NCBI GenBank assembly: GCA_036872755.1 | Contig: JAVHNS010000004.1 | Span: 2,480,001-2,544,000 of the forward strand | Direction: 5' to 3' | From: Orbilia blumenaviensis | Taxonomy: Eukaryota > Ascomycota > Orbiliomycetes > Orbiliales > Orbiliaceae | DNA: 64,000 bases | Shown: piece after piece, positions 1-12,925 of the stretch | How positions within the stretch are numbered: the first letter of the stretch is position 1 | How the letters are laid out: each line of letters starts with the position of its first letter | Notes under the pieces: generated by a model | Seen by the model: only the letters and a program-made list of their open reading frames with translations | Databases searched by the model: none | Told to the model about the DNA's origin: nothing | Translations under genes and position numbers: made by a program

Positions 1-2
1 TT

Positions 3-728
3 GAAGAAGAGGAACGAATAGGGGGGTATCTAACAGCAACAGCCGAAGACCAGGACGGCCAGAAGCACCACATGGAATCAAAAGCCGTTGCGACTACCCG
101 GCCGGTGGTAGTGAAGGGGAAGGAGAAAATTGAAGCAACAGCAAGGCTGACAACAAAGACCGAGGCCCTAGAACAATGCATTTGTAGCTCCCCAACACGA
201 TCAGAGTTTGCGGAGGAGCGGCAAAAAAGAGTGATAAGCATTGACGCATTGACACACGTCGAAAATAACTCAGCAGTCCATGGCAACATTTTGGATCGTG
301 GAGGCGGACATGGAGAGAAGGGCGAGAGTAGGTGTGAATGCAGCATTGGTTGTTTCTCTGGTACAATGTCGGAGCGTTCTAGAACCCAACGGGAACATAC
401 CCCACAAGAGGTTTCTACGGAGCGCCAGGAGAAAGCATGGTTCGATGGGACCTTTCCGCCGTTGGCTCTATGGATTTGTGGGGCTGATAAGTTGGTGGAC
501 GGTATGAAGCTTCTACATCGGTTAGATAGGGGAGCAGAACCATATGTTGACCTGGTCCACTCTAAAATTATCCCCGCGTATGAGCACCTTGACTGTATCT
601 GGGCTATTGATAGTATTAAACAAGTGGGAAGCGAAGTAAAGAGCTGCATCTGGGATAGTCTCCACAAAGATTTCAGGAAAAATATGAACTTGGAGGTACC
701 AACAGGTTGTGAAAGTGCTGATGCATAA
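3..728 (+). CDS. Lipase / steryl ester hydrolase (alpha/beta hydrolase), C-terminal part, cut by window start
   Basis: The frame is open from base 3 with no stop until TAA at 726-728, so the 5' part of the gene lies outside the window. The last 100 residues match the C-terminal end of fungal triacylglycerol lipase / steryl ester hydrolases of the alpha/beta hydrolase fold. A PPLALWICGADKLVDG segment carries the likely catalytic Asp, and YEHLD carries the likely catalytic His, followed by the typical IWAIDSI..VG..V helix. The nucleophile Ser would be upstream of the window. The stretch from about base 3 to 430 is charged and low in recognisable domain sequence. It may be the variable linker of this family, or may contain an intron or degenerate sequence that I cannot resolve. 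The methionine at base 72 is internal. Role inferred from family: hydrolysis of neutral lipid esters at the ER or lipid droplet. Confidence 0.72.
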   Translation, partial: EEEERIGGYLTATAEDQDGQKHHMESKAVATTRPVVVKGKEKIEATARLTTKTEALEQCICSSPTRSEFAEERQKRVISIDALTHVENNSAVHGNILDRGGGHGEKGESRCECSIGCFSGTMSERSRTQREHTPQEVSTERQEKAWFDGTFPPLALWICGADKLVDGMKLLHRLDRGAEPYVDLVHSKIIPAYEHLDCIWAIDSIKQVGSEVKSCIWDSLHKDFRKNMNLEVPTGCESADA

Positions 729-3700
729 CAAATGAAGCCTAACTGAAACATATAGCCGTTTGCATAGATAGTAGGAAAAATTCCAACTAATTCCGAGAGA
801 GATGTAAGGTGTTTATAGTTGTGGATATTTAGCACTGATGTCACGACGATTTCCGCCTCTTGTATACTGAGTACGTGTACATACTTGAGTAGGTTTTTGT
901 TTAGAACTAGCTTAGTGAGATGGAAAAAAAACCCTTTTTTAGTACACTCAAGGCATCTTAAAGCACACGCTGCCATCGTGCTCTTCGATCGACTATTCTG
1001 TACGAGAGCTGATTAATCTTTAGGTTTTCGGAATATTAATGCTGTAATCCTCATTCCCCCTTCCCTTAGCCATTGCCATTGATACCAGAGTCAGCTGACG
1101 GCTGTTTCTGTGAGCCGGACCTTTTGCGTAATTGTATGAATATGCTAGGGTGATCAAAATTTAGGAACAGCAATGAAACATAGATCCATGTAGTTAAGCC
1201 GCTTGGAAAATACAGTTACAATACGGAGTAGTTAATATAAAAATTTATAAGTAATTATAGTAGGCGCAGGGGATAAAATTAACGGGAAATCGGCAAAATA
1301 GCTTCTGCGAAAGAAATATTAGGTAATGGCCCCTCAATATCTGCAATTGTCTTGGGAATGAAATAGAAACACCATAGACTTACAACATGTTGCATTGCGA
1401 TAAACACGTTTTGTGGGAATCAAGGTTTGAAGCGGGGAGCTTGAAAACTTACTTACGTACTTACTAAAGTACGCAAGCATTTTAATGCTGATCTAACACG
1501 TTTTAATGTTGGTCTAATACGTTGACAGTGGTTGGGTTATAGTGGTTGGATTTGTTGGATAAGCGCCTCCATCTGTGTTGAGGCCCGGGTAGGGAACGTG
1601 GGGACGATCGGTATAGTCTCACAAGCTAGTCTTCATGAAGTGTTAGACTGGGTGACTGGTATGATTTTCTGGCTCCAACGTCGCCCCGAGAAAATTGCCC
1701 TTTCAACAGCGTGGGAAGGTCCAAAATGGGTCATCCAGGATGGCAAAGATCGAAAGGACGTGAAAATACCGTTTTGATAAATCTAGCTTCTTGAAATGTG
1801 TTGAGCCTGAAGCATGCTTGGTTTTACCCATCGATCCCGCCGTTTCAAGTGTTAGAGCAGTGAGACCTCCGCATCTCGTACTTTTCTCTTGACAGCCACA
1901 TCGGGTATTGAGAAATCCCCGGCTCAGGAATGGGACACTGCATTTCAAAAGTCTAGGCGATCAATGATGCCCGTGATGTCATTCGTCAACCGGGTGACTC
2001 GGATCTGCTCCTCTGCCAGATTTGCGGTTTTCGATTGATCGAACTCGGGGCGTCGCATTCGGATACGCTTCCATATATTCGGGAGGAATAGGTAGGTAAC
2101 ATCGAGAACCGGCCCTGCGACAAAAATAGAGGTGTGGCACAAGGGCCGTTCGGTTTTCAAATTTCAAGAAGCCGCGACCTTAGATCCAGGCTACGATTTG
2201 AGGCAGGGTATATATACTTAAGTAGCTGACAATCTCGAATTGGATGCTTCAACCTGTCGTGACTGGCGAGACTAGTGACAACTGATTTGTGCCAAATGAA
2301 GACGACAAGCTTGAGTACTAGCCCTTATCATTTATGTAGCCAATTGGAAGGCCGAGCAGAGGGTCGAGAATTATTTGAGGTAGGACCCGGTTGGAGCCAG
2401 GGTTTAATACGCTGGTTCAGTTAAATTGGGAGCGAACAAGCCTATGGGCGATCTCTTGTGGCCGTAATCCGGTGGTGTTGACTATCCAAAGTTGTTTTTT
2501 TTTTTTTTTTTTTTTTTTTTTGGAAGGAAGGAAGCCGGCCACTTCATGACCAGCTCATCGGAATTTTGAAACTGCACGAATACATACATGTCGATGCTTG
2601 TCTCTGATCTTTTGTATTCCTTCGACTGGGCCGAATCAATGATTCTGAATGTTCAATGAATCAGCCCCCCCCGCGGTGCAGATGTGGGTAGTTCCAACAT
2701 TAGGGCTGACAGCGTTAATTCTGGTGAGATCATTTCATTTTCAATCCTGTCGAGGCCGGGCAAGGATGGTGGTCCTTCTTTGGGCATTCGCTACTCGTTA
2801 GCTCTTGGCCCACCCAATTTCGCTTCTGTAACCACACTCCAAACCCGACAAAAGAGTTCCTCAATTTGCATGTAACCTGGCATGAGGAATCTTGCATGGA
2901 CAAATCGTGCCGTGAGAGGGGTGGAAGCACAGGAGAACTCGAGAGGAAACAGTTTGTGTTTTCCATGGCGGTTCTTGCTGAGAAGGAATAGAACTGTGGT
3001 ACGGAGCGAAAGTATACGAGAATCTGCCGTGATTGTTCGAAGGGAACGAGACAAAGCCTCTCGAATCCGTCCCTGATTAGTGACGGTGGCCGGGCACCCC
3101 GCCCATGTGCGACCGACTGCGGCCAGTGGTTGCATGCACCGTGAACCTGGCCCCATGCATGGCTTCCTGGGCAGAAAAAGGCTGTTGGATGGAAGGAAAA
3201 GCGAACTTCCATGCGCCGATTCCCCCTTTCGTGGTCATGCATGATGGGTGCATATTCCAGCACACGCACCCACTATCCCCTTTTTTCACTCGCGGTTTTA
3301 GCCTCTAAGAACTCGACAAGCCATTAACATCTCCAGGCAAGAGCGGGCAGAGAAAACATTTCCTGGATAGAAGACTCACTTGCAACCCACACACTCTCTT
3401 TTCTCTCGCCTGTTTGTTCCTTCTCTTCGTTTTATTTTTGAATCCCCGTCGAGGTGCATTCCGCTGACGATAACGCACCATTAGAAAGCCAGTTGTACGG
3501 GCCAAGCCGTAGCCAAACACACCATCTCGCCCTCGGGCATCTTCCACTCGTTTTTTTTTTTCCTTCCCTTTCTTTTCTTTTCTTGTTCTGTCTTTTCCTT
3601 CTCTTCTTGATCTTGTCCATCTCTTCGTTTTTGTTGTTCCGATTGTGATTGTTCATTGTTCATTTCATTTCATTCGTCGTCGTTCCTCAAATTTGGATTG

Positions 3701-4342
3701 CATTGCAAAATTTAGGTCGTCGGCGCGCTCAGTCCAGTCCCTTCCGCCAGAAAACACGACTATAGCAGGAACACTGCACGCTCCTCCTTCAACCACTCAG
3801 CTACGACGTCAGTAATTAATAATTTCAACGCAGCCATTCCTCTCAACCCACACATTCATCGCAATCGCCCTTGAATTCTCCTGCCTCAACATCGAATCTC
3901 CCCCTTGCTGCACTTGTCCCTTGATATAGCAATATCCTACAACTTGTTGGTCCGTCATCTTCCTGCTCTCCTTCCTCTGACTCCACATTGCACTGCTGGC
4001 AATACGGTTTTGTCCATGCTACTTGGACGAAAACCTCACATGCCGCGCTGTTCCTGCTTGCTTCATAACGACTTCTACCCGTAACGGCTAATTTTATGAC
4101 TAACGATTTGACTGATTTGGCTGCCCTTAGTTTTTTATAGTTTTTTTATAGCATCTTTCGTGTTCCTGTTCCCTCGACTCCTTTAATGACAATTTCACGA
4201 ACATAGCATCCATCAAAACAAATGGTTTCGACATCGCTCCTCTAAAAGTCTTCAACATATCCAACAAGTAACCGACGACTGGGAAAATACCTGGGAATCA
4301 GCGGTTGGGGTGGACCAATTGCGATTAATACATCGTCGGAGG
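729..4342. other. Intergenic region with no recognisable gene, upstream of RAX2
   Basis: About 3.6 kb between the lipase end and RAX2. Open frames here start at GTG/TTG or are short and antisense to each other, with no domain signal. A 27-nt T tract lies at 2495-2521. From about 3540 to 3660 the plus strand is strongly pyrimidine-rich (runs of T with C), typical of a fungal core promoter or 5' leader, so the RAX2 transcript may start near there with a long 5' UTR. Confidence 0.6.
2495..2521. repeat. T27 homopolymer tract
   Basis: Uninterrupted run of 27 T on the plus strand in intergenic DNA. No adjacent element or target-site duplication was seen. Confidence 0.9.
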
Positions 4343-7300
4343 ATGGGTTCGAAGAGAAGAAGAGGGCAACTGCCCTCACTATTATCAACATGGGCAGCGT
4401 TAACATCGGTGGTATCAGCAATCAATTTCACGGAAATATCGCTGCCCAATATTTTGACGGATGGTTATGGTCGGATGGGTTTGGTAGGCGATTTCGATAG
4501 TATATCTCTCTACCAGTATGCCGAACAAGGGTCGCAGACATATTTCACCAATGGTAGCCATGCTGTTATGACACAGCTTCCGAATGGCGAACTTACAACT
4601 GTTGCTGTTACAAACGGGCATATCAACGATATGTGCTTGTTTAAACTAAAGAACGGACAGCTGGCTGGCTTAGTAGTCGGAGGGAACTTCACTAGAATTG
4701 GAGATCTCCAGACTGACGGTATTGCACTTATCGATCCGGAAACTGGCGCGCCGGTTCCTCTGGAAAATGGGCTTTCAGGAACCGTTAACACTATCCTGTG
4801 CGACACAAACTCTGATAGCGTTTATGTTGGCGGCGATTTCAGTTACCAAAACTCAAGTAATGCGGTTCGGTGGATGGGGATGGTTGGGTGGTCACAGTTA
4901 TCATTCCAGGGCTTCAACGGACCAGTAGAATCGATATCGCGAATGAGCAATGGGACTATCGTCTTTGGTGGGAGATTTACTGCTATCGGCAATGAAACCA
5001 TAAGCTCAAACCCGAATGGCACAGAGAAGATTACGCAACAAGTTGTCAATCTCGATTCAGCTTCCACCCTGATTACCGCTACTCTCGGTTCCAACAGACA
5101 AGGCTTCAGCGACCCTACAAACGTTATATGTTCAAATGGAACTGAGGAACAGGCGGGTAGCGTCTTCCTTTTTGAGGATGGCGCTCAAGGATCGTGGTCA
5201 GCTGATCTATCATATACTGTTTACCCTACAAAATTAAGGCTCTACAATACTCATTTCGAGAACCGAGGCTTGAAGACCTTCCGATTCGTCTCCCGCCCGA
5301 ACAACGGTATTATGAACCTCACTTCTGTCGACCCTGTTTCAAACGAAAGGTTTTACTGCGATGCATGGTGCCCACTTTCTCACGACACCAACGCCACGGT
5401 CCCGTATCAGGATTTCAACTTTGTAAATGTAATCCCAACTTATGCGTTCCGGATCGAAGTCATCGAATGGTTTGGAGATGGTGCTGGGTTGAACGCGATT
5501 GAACTATTTCAAGATGGTGAGTATTATGACTCAGTTTCGACTGACCGCGACGCTAATATTGGCATTCAGACATCTACGGCTTCGCCGATAATTCTCTTAA
5601 CGAGCCATCCTGCAAGGATGCCCGGGGCCCTCTATCATCAACAATTGAAGGCAACTGGGGTTCTATTGGTGGTCCACCATCTACGGATTCTAAATTTCTA
5701 GCAGGGACTTTTTCATCGACAGAGATCGAAAAGGCTAGCGTAACCTTTAGGCCCGATATAAGAATTTCCGGATGGTATCAAGTTTTGATATATACCCCCG
5801 GATGCCGACAAGACAATTCCTGTTTTCAGCGAGGGGAGGTCACGGTTACTGGATCTTTCTCATCCAATGAAACAACGAAACCCGAGATATCCTTCTGGCA
5901 AACCAATGACTTCGACAAGTATGATGTTTTCTTCACTGGATATGTCGAAGCCAATAGCGAAGACCATACTGTTGAGATAACATTGCGTCCGACCCAAGGG
6001 ATGCTTCCAGATATCCAAAACGTAGTTGCATCGAAGGTTAGATTCATCCTCGAAGCTCCCGCCGACAAACCTCAACTTCAGGCAAGGGCTGTCTCTGCAT
6101 CGGCTCGTAGTGGGCCAGTGACACTCAATGGTGTCTTTGCCTTTACACCAGGCGCAAGCGCTGAGGATGCAGAGCAAGCCACAGGTGTCAGCATCGCCGG
6201 GGCCCAGCTTCCCATCAACATAACAATCAACTCCGTGATAACGAACGCGGATACCGTCTTTATAGCTGGAGACATTAGGACTGAACAGTTCGGGAATTTT
6301 CTGTTCATTGATGATGAAGGACTACAACCAGTTGCACTTGGTGGATTGAACAACGCTGTTACCGACGCATATCTGTCCGACGACCTGATCTATCTTGCCG
6401 GCAGGTTTAATGACACTGTTGATGCATCTACTGCTGGGCTCTCTCATGTCGCAGCCTACAAGATCAGTACCAAAGAATGGCAGGCACTTGGAACAGGCCT
6501 CGATGGGGTTCCTACGAGTATTGTTCCGTTTTCAGTTAACACCACAGGGACTGTAGAGACATATTTTGTTTTTTCTGGACCCTTCGCTAAGATACTCGCG
6601 TCAGACACGCAGCCCGAAGTTAGTATTAGTGGGATTGCCATCTGGGTCCCAAGTAAAAAGGAATGGCTTCAACGGCTCCCGGACGCTGTATTCAGCCTAG
6701 ACGGCTTCCTGTCACAGGTGGCTGAGTTCACACCAAATCCGCCCTTCATTGCTGGATCTCTTATCTACAATAGAAACGGTCTCGCTGGGGCCGCCTCCCT
6801 CCTTAAACCTAGCGGCAGACCCATCCAGCTTGTACCCCTTGGTATTGACATTTCAGTACCCGAGACTTCCAGTAATTCAAACCGAAAACGTGCCGTGGAT
6901 TCTACAAGCATGAGAATAAGCGGTGTACAAACTGGTACTTTCTATGAGAAGAAGAACATTACAATTCTTGGGGGTCGGTTTAGCTCTGGCGATATCGAAA
7001 ACCTGGCCTTTGTGCTTGGTCAAGATAATAACAAAGTTGAAGGGGTCCCGGGCAATATCTTTACTGGCGATAATGTGGTTACCTCGCTGCTTTTAAGTTC
7101 TAAAGCTAGCTCTGAAGGTAAATTGTATATTGGCGGCTCTATCAATACGACAATTATGGGCGCACCCGTCGGCGGAATGGTCGTGTTTGACATGGAAACC
7201 AACGACTTCGTCAAGGCTCAACCGCAGCCGCTCCAAGCCCCTGGGAATGAATCAGTTGTTTACACTATCACGCAGCAGCCCAACGGCCGACAAATCTACG

Positions 7301-8181
7301 TGGGCGGCTCGTTCACGCAAGTAGCTCCCCAATTTGACTGTGAAGGCATCTGCGTATACGACCCGGAGAGTTTCCAGTACTTCGCCCCGGGATTCGGGTT
7401 TGGTGGTGTCGTCTACGCTAGTGCTTGGACAGATACAAATACCTTGGTCGTTGGAGGTTCGCTTAGGTTGAATAATAGCGTCGTTCATCTCGCGATATAC
7501 AAGCAAAGCACTACAACCTGGACTATTTTCCCTGAGGCCGATCAGATCCCGGGTCCAGTAACGACCATTTTTACACCCACTGGAGAGGAAAGTAGCATCT
7601 ATATTGGAGGAAACGCGGATAATCGACCGTTCATCCTTAGATGGGATGGTTCAAAGTGGAACGATCTCAGCGCTGGCCTTCAGCCCGGCTCCGTTCTCCG
7701 CGGTATCGAAGTCTTCGAATTGGATGGTGTTCATGCGCCAAACGACCTCCTTTCGCAAAGCCAAATCCTAATGGCATCTGGTAATATCATTCTCGGAACA
7801 ACAACCATCAAGTCTTCCGCTGCTCTCTTCGACGGTATTAATTGGACTCCCTTTGTTCTAACTACCAACGAGGATGGTTCATCCGGATCCCTTGGAGCCT
7901 TTGTCTCACAAAGTAAGCATACTTTCAATGAAAACGCTGGAAAGCTCGCCGTCGGCTTGGTGGTCCTGATTTCTCTGGCCCTCGCGCTCTTATTGATATT
8001 CCTTATCGTTGTCATTGGGGTCATCGCCTCCTATATCAGAAGAAGAAGAGAAGGATATGTCCCAGCTCCAACAAGGGTCACACCAGTTCCAATCCCACAC
8101 GATATGACCGAACGAGTGCCGCCGGATCAGTTGTTCCAAGGTGTCGGCTTCGCCTCAGCCAGAGGAACACCTCACATTTAA
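4343..8181 (+). CDS. RAX2: Rax2-like cortical polarity marker, single-pass membrane protein
   Basis: Exons 4343-5516 and 5570-8181 give 1261 aa. The 53-nt intron has GTGAGT, a CTGAC/CTAAT-like branch site and CAG, and splicing restores the continuous RAX2 pattern. I chose the ATG at 4343 because the longer open frame begins with GTG; it gives a basic N-end followed by a hydrophobic signal peptide (about residues 10-26). The body has repeated beta-propeller-like segments of the type YVGGDF / VGGSF / AGRF and many N-x-S/T sites. One strongly hydrophobic helix lies near residues 1186-1212, followed by RRRR and a cytoplasmic tail of about 47 residues. In yeasts and moulds, Rax2 is an N-glycosylated plasma-membrane landmark for bud-site or hyphal-tip polarity, acting with Rax1. 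No Rax1 is visible here. Confidence 0.93.
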
Positions 8182-9657
8182 AATAGTGTTGCTCCGCCAT
8201 ATTCTGTCCTTATCGTGTTTCTGTCTATAATGTTATCACTTCCCTACCCTTGTTGTTTTCGCGTTCTACCTATGCTTTTTGATTACTGCAATATATTCCC
8301 TCATCAGTTTTCTTATACATGTCTTCTTTTTGTGAAGCGGGGTTCATGGCGTTTTTATTGCTCTGTATATGCACAGGGACGGTCTTTTCCAATGATACAC
8401 ATCCTCACTATAGGAAGGGAGGAGAAACAAAAAAAAAAAAAAAAGACAAAAACTCCCCCCTCTCCCACTTATGTTTTCTTTCGCTTTTTCGGATTTTCTT
8501 GTTCCCGTTTGTATTGATTCATTGTCCCTCCTTCAAACCTTGTATATTCCTTTATGGCTTTCTTTGATATCTGAAGAAGCCTATTCTCGACAGTCCTTTA
8601 ACCCCTCTGGACCCCCCTTCAGTTTTTTTCACACATTCTCTTTGATAGATCGGACATGGGTTAGGCTAATGGGTAATCGAAGTGGGAGTGGGGGGTGGTT
8701 TCTTCCTTTTTTTCTTTTTTTCTTTCTTTCTTCAATTCCTTCTTTAGTCTCCTCAACTACTTAATTATTACTACTTTTACACACTCATAAACTCATACAC
8801 TCACGCTCTTACCCTCGCGCATGCAAAGTTTCTCTAGATGCCACCGAAAAAAAAGAAGAAAAAAAGCCAATCATTAGACGAGGTAGACAGTCGCACAGGC
8901 GGCATGAGGAGGAGGAAGTTAATGCTAAAATTCATCATATACAAAAAATCCTTTCCTCTCTCTCACTTGTGACCACTGTTGTTTTTTTCTAGTCGAGGAA
9001 AGCAAAAAAAGGGAAACAAAGTCTTGCATTTTGATAACTTTTGATCGCGAATTCGTAACCAACAAAGCTTTCGTTTCAAGGAAACATTCAATGATATCAC
9101 CTTTGTCACGGAATTCCGAATCCGCCCCCTGAAAAAATGGATAGCACGCTCTCCATGGCCAGCTAGCTCTGCCACCGCCACATACATTTTCTCCTGAAAG
9201 AAAATGTCTTCTGATCGTGCAGATTGCTGCTGCGTCATGCATACGCAGGTAGACGTAAAAAGGCTCCGAGTGCTCGCGGGGCGCCTACGGACGGAACTAC
9301 ATTCGGGATAGCTGCTGTCCCCCGGGCCCTCGAGCGTCTAGCGACCACCGACTCCCCCGGAGGGCAGTAATATAGTTCGGATAAGCATTCCAGTTTCATT
9401 TTTCAAGATCCGAACATCATATAAGCGGATGCGAATCGCTCAACAAAACCCTAACTAGATCGGATGTACACTTGATTTGTATCAAGGGAAATATAAAAAA
9501 ACGCCTTATATCCAGGTTGTACAGAAATAATGATAATAATAATAATAAAGATCCCAGCTAAAATGGCTCACCAGACCAAAACAATTAAGCGAAATATGCC
9601 AACGATGTGGAGGAGCCACGCAAGCTCCCGGATCGAATATCTCCAAATTTACTAATT
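8182..9657. other. Intergenic, convergent 3' ends of RAX2 and SEC10
   Basis: About 1.5 kb with no supported gene. It holds pyrimidine-rich 3' flanking sequence of RAX2, an A16 run at 8429-8444, T-rich patches near 8705-8740 and an (ATA)n microsatellite at 9533-9549. A 38-codon lysine-rich open frame from 8838 is most likely chance. Confidence 0.6.
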
Positions 9658-12438
9658 TCATGCCATCTCTGCAATAGCCTTACTGATACCCGCAGTATAA
9701 TAGTCTTCTCTTCTAGCCAAGTACGGAACCAGCAGCTCCTTCTTCGCCTTGGCTAACAGCCCATCTCTCAACCGGTCCTTCAGTGCGACCGCAGGAACGA
9801 CATACAAGTTTCCTACCTCGTGAAGTAACTCATAACTTTCCCTCACCGACCCTGTACTGACAGGGTTGCCCGGATCTTCATCTGCGTCCCACTTGGTAAA
9901 CATTAACTGATAAGCCACAATATCTTTCGTCAATGAGATACCACCGACAACGTTGATCGTGTTCTTTGTGAGATGTTCTAAAAAGCGGGTACGGAATCCG
10001 GTCGCAATTTCGTAAAGGAACGAGACCAGATTTGGACCTGTAAGCGCCATCTTAGCGGTTGTTTGGACCTTTTCTAGGAATGTCGAGATGGCCAGGCAGG
10101 TTGGACTTTGCGTTAGCACTAGGAAGACTTCATCATCTCGAGGTCGGTAGTCGCGTTTTGGTTGTTTGTTAAGAAGACTGGTGGTATGGTTGAGTACTGC
10201 GTCGACAGTCTTTTGGATAATTTGATTGATGCGGTCTTCAACTTTACTGAAGAAGCGGTGAGAGGCTAGAGACATCTCTCGGCGGATTGTGAGAGATGTT
10301 TGGGCCAATGGTAGAAGGGCAGTGTGGATGGTTTTGTGCATAAGACTGAGGATGATACTGGCTGATTTGAGCTCGGAGAAGTAACTGATATCTGGCTCGT
10401 TCTTTGCAACCTCAGCAGTGATGGCAAAGTCAAGACAGCTCTCAAGAGCAGTCTCCACGTATAACCCGATATTCTCGATGAGAACAGCGAGGAAAGCAGA
10501 GGCGTCTTTAGGCATGTCAGAAGAAGACCCTATTTCTAAAGACCTTCCAATACTCTCAGCAAGCCACTTCAACATTCTCTTCGAGACATCTGTGGATAGC
10601 TGGCCATCTGTTTCCTCGAGATCAATCTCTGTGATCTTATCTTCTTTATTTTGGTGCTTTTCACGGAAGGAACCAAGACCTGCCAACCGAAGCAGTTGTT
10701 CTGTCCGTCGGGAGGTTGCTGGGTCTGTATCCTGCAACTGGGTAATAACTCGATCTCGCGCACTTGTTGTACTATTTTGAAGCTGGGTTTTCCACCGGTC
10801 GAGCATAGTTGTATTTTGTAGCTTCTTGCGTCTTGTCTGTAGTCTAATATGAGTATTGCAATACTTGAACGGCGCGGTAGAAGGGTTGACTTACATGGAA
10901 AGTATTGAATTTGAACAATATAGACTCGTAGAGATCCTGTAAGGATTTCTTTTCACGTTCAATATACCTGATGGTCCCTTCGAGATAGGGGGTGAATAAA
11001 TCATCAAGGTTTTGGTCAAGACACGATGCAATCTCATTATTAGTGTCTTTATCATTCAACTCTTCGCTGTGTTCCTTAAGCTTGTCGACTAATGTATCGA
11101 GACTGCTCTTTGCGGATTGCAAAGATCTTAAGAATGCGAGAGGTGATATTGTCTCGGCTTTCTCAAGCACTAGCTCGAGTCTTTGTTGAATCTACTGGCA
11201 TATCAGCACTATTCTCAATGGTATCGAGGGGCGAGATGGACTAACAGTCTGCTGGAATATGCGCTGGAGGAAGCTCTTAGTAACATCTCCAGGGACAGGG
11301 AAGATGTCCTTAATCAACGAGGATTCTTGAATGATGACCGTCCTGGCCGCTTCCACGATTTCTGCTAAACTCCTCTCCAGAGGTGGCGGGTCTGCGTCGG
11401 GGTCCGGGAGTTTCTCCCAACTAATACACCGTTAGTGTCATTCATGTAGGTCGAGTCCCATGATACTCACATATCTCCTCCTAGCACGACCTCGTTTGTA
11501 ACCAGATGTTGCTTCGTAATGAAAAACTCATGCTGGTTCACAAAAAGTGCCTTGACCGAGTTACCACCATTGAAATCATGCAACATCTTCGCGCACCCCT
11601 TCATAGCTGTGATGTCCATTTGTCTATACGCCGAATCGAATTGTGCTAAAAGATCCTTCTCTAAGCTCTCCGAGAACTTTTCGATCAACATCCTCGTATT
11701 ATCATTGCTCGGAAGTTCAAGTTTATACGCAATGCTCATCAACTGACGCGAGATTTTCGCACATTTGATACTGTCATTGATCGATCCACTTTTCCTCATC
11801 TTTTCTAATCGGCTGCTGTCTCCTTTTCTGAATTCGACATAGCATTCTATCAAGAACTTGGCATCCATGGCTCTCATCCTCTGTTTATCGAGCTGCTCAA
11901 GCTCACCACCGATAGAAACGGCCTTTCCACCAATGTTGACATCAAGTCGCTGGAATTCATCCAGGGTATTTTCGAGTCGGCGGCTAAGTTCTTGGACACG
12001 TCGGCCATGGTCGATTTCAGCGCGTCTGACAGCTTCCTTCAGTTCACTTTCCTGTTCGGCGAGGTCGTCGTCGAGCTGACGGATCCTTGTGACGGCGGCT
12101 TCGAATGTTCGAATGTAAGGTTTGGGGTCGAAAGCTGTTCCAGCAGGTTAAAGATTAGACATGTTTATTCCGGAGATTCTAGGGCTAAGTCTCGTGTAAG
12201 TACCATTGGCGTTAGGCCCCTGCCGACGCGAAATCTGGACGCTTTGGCTGAGGTTCTCAATGAAATCTTTCACGAGGTACTCCTTAGACTATACCATCGC
12301 AGACAGTGTTAGCATCCGTCTACTAATCAGCCAACCCTAGAAGTAGGTATAGGAGTTGTCACATACCGAGAAATGACTGAGATCGAAAGTCGGTAAGCTG
12401 GGGTACAGTCCGCGAACTCCCTCATTGTTGTTTGCCAT
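9658..12438 (-). CDS. SEC10: Exocyst complex component Sec10
   Basis: Six exons, read from high to low: 12438-12367, 12288-12204, 12134-11471, 11420-11246, 11191-10895 and 10836-9658. All junction phases agree and give 823 aa, the usual Sec10 size. Exon 3 opens with FDPKPYIRTFE, then a long coiled coil, then the Sec10 core (CAKMLHDFNGG, FVNQHEFFI). The C-terminal exon is helical throughout and keeps the Sec10 domain. Sec10 is one of eight subunits of the exocyst, the tethering complex that docks secretory vesicles at the plasma membrane under Rab/Rho control, needed at hyphal tips. The start shares a 487-bp divergent intergenic region with TRM5. One donor (exon 2, GTACTT) is weak but is the only one that keeps phase. 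Confidence 0.95.
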
Positions 12439-12715
12439 ACTGCCAGGATTCCTATGAGCGCTCTAAACCCTGGAGGAATCTGTACAAGATGAAGAACGGG
12501 TGGACATAGGTAATAATCGGATTGATCTCCTGGCGATATTCAATCTGGCCTGAAAGTGGGTAACCGAAGCGTGGAACCGTCAGGAGGCGGGGTGGGTGCG
12601 TGGATGTGGTCTAGTTGTATTGTGCAGCAGCTTAGCTTCGGCTGGCAGCAGCCTGTCGGTGGTTTCGGTGGGTGTTTGCAGGGACAAACCCGGTCGGTGC
12701 AGCACTGCTTAAATC

Positions 12716-12751
<36 letters not shown>

Positions 12752-12925
12752 GGGGGGGGGGGAGTCATGAATTAAAAATAAATTTGGTCGTTCTCCAGTT
12801 ACCACTCCCACGTTTTCAGGAATCCCAACTTAGATATTCGACCATGCTTTGGTGGGCAGACGAAGCTTAGCCCAACGCCAGTCCGTGACATCGAATCGAA
12901 TCGCAGACAATGGTATGTGATATAA
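12439..12925. promoter_or_regulatory. Shared divergent promoter region of SEC10 and TRM5
   Basis: The start codons of SEC10 (-) and TRM5 (+) face away from each other across 487 bp, so both promoters must lie here or in upstream transcribed sequence. The interval contains a T32 tract directly joined to a G12 tract. I could not assign TATA boxes with confidence. Confidence 0.6.
12719..12762. repeat. T32-G12 compound homopolymer tract
   Basis: Thirty-two T (12719-12750) followed at once by twelve G (12751-12762) on the plus strand, midway between two divergent start codons. Confidence 0.9.

Noticed and set aside
2730..3269. 179-codon minus-strand frame
   Set aside because: Begins with GTG, lacks any domain and overlaps other frames equally long for chance; no splice-linked neighbours.
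8838..8954. Short frame beginning MPPKKKKKKSQ
   Set aside because: Arises from an A-rich run, 38 codons, no continuing exon found.
12719..12750. T tracts as reversed poly(A) tails of retroposons
   Set aside because: No coding remnant, internal promoter or target-site duplication was seen at the three long tracts.
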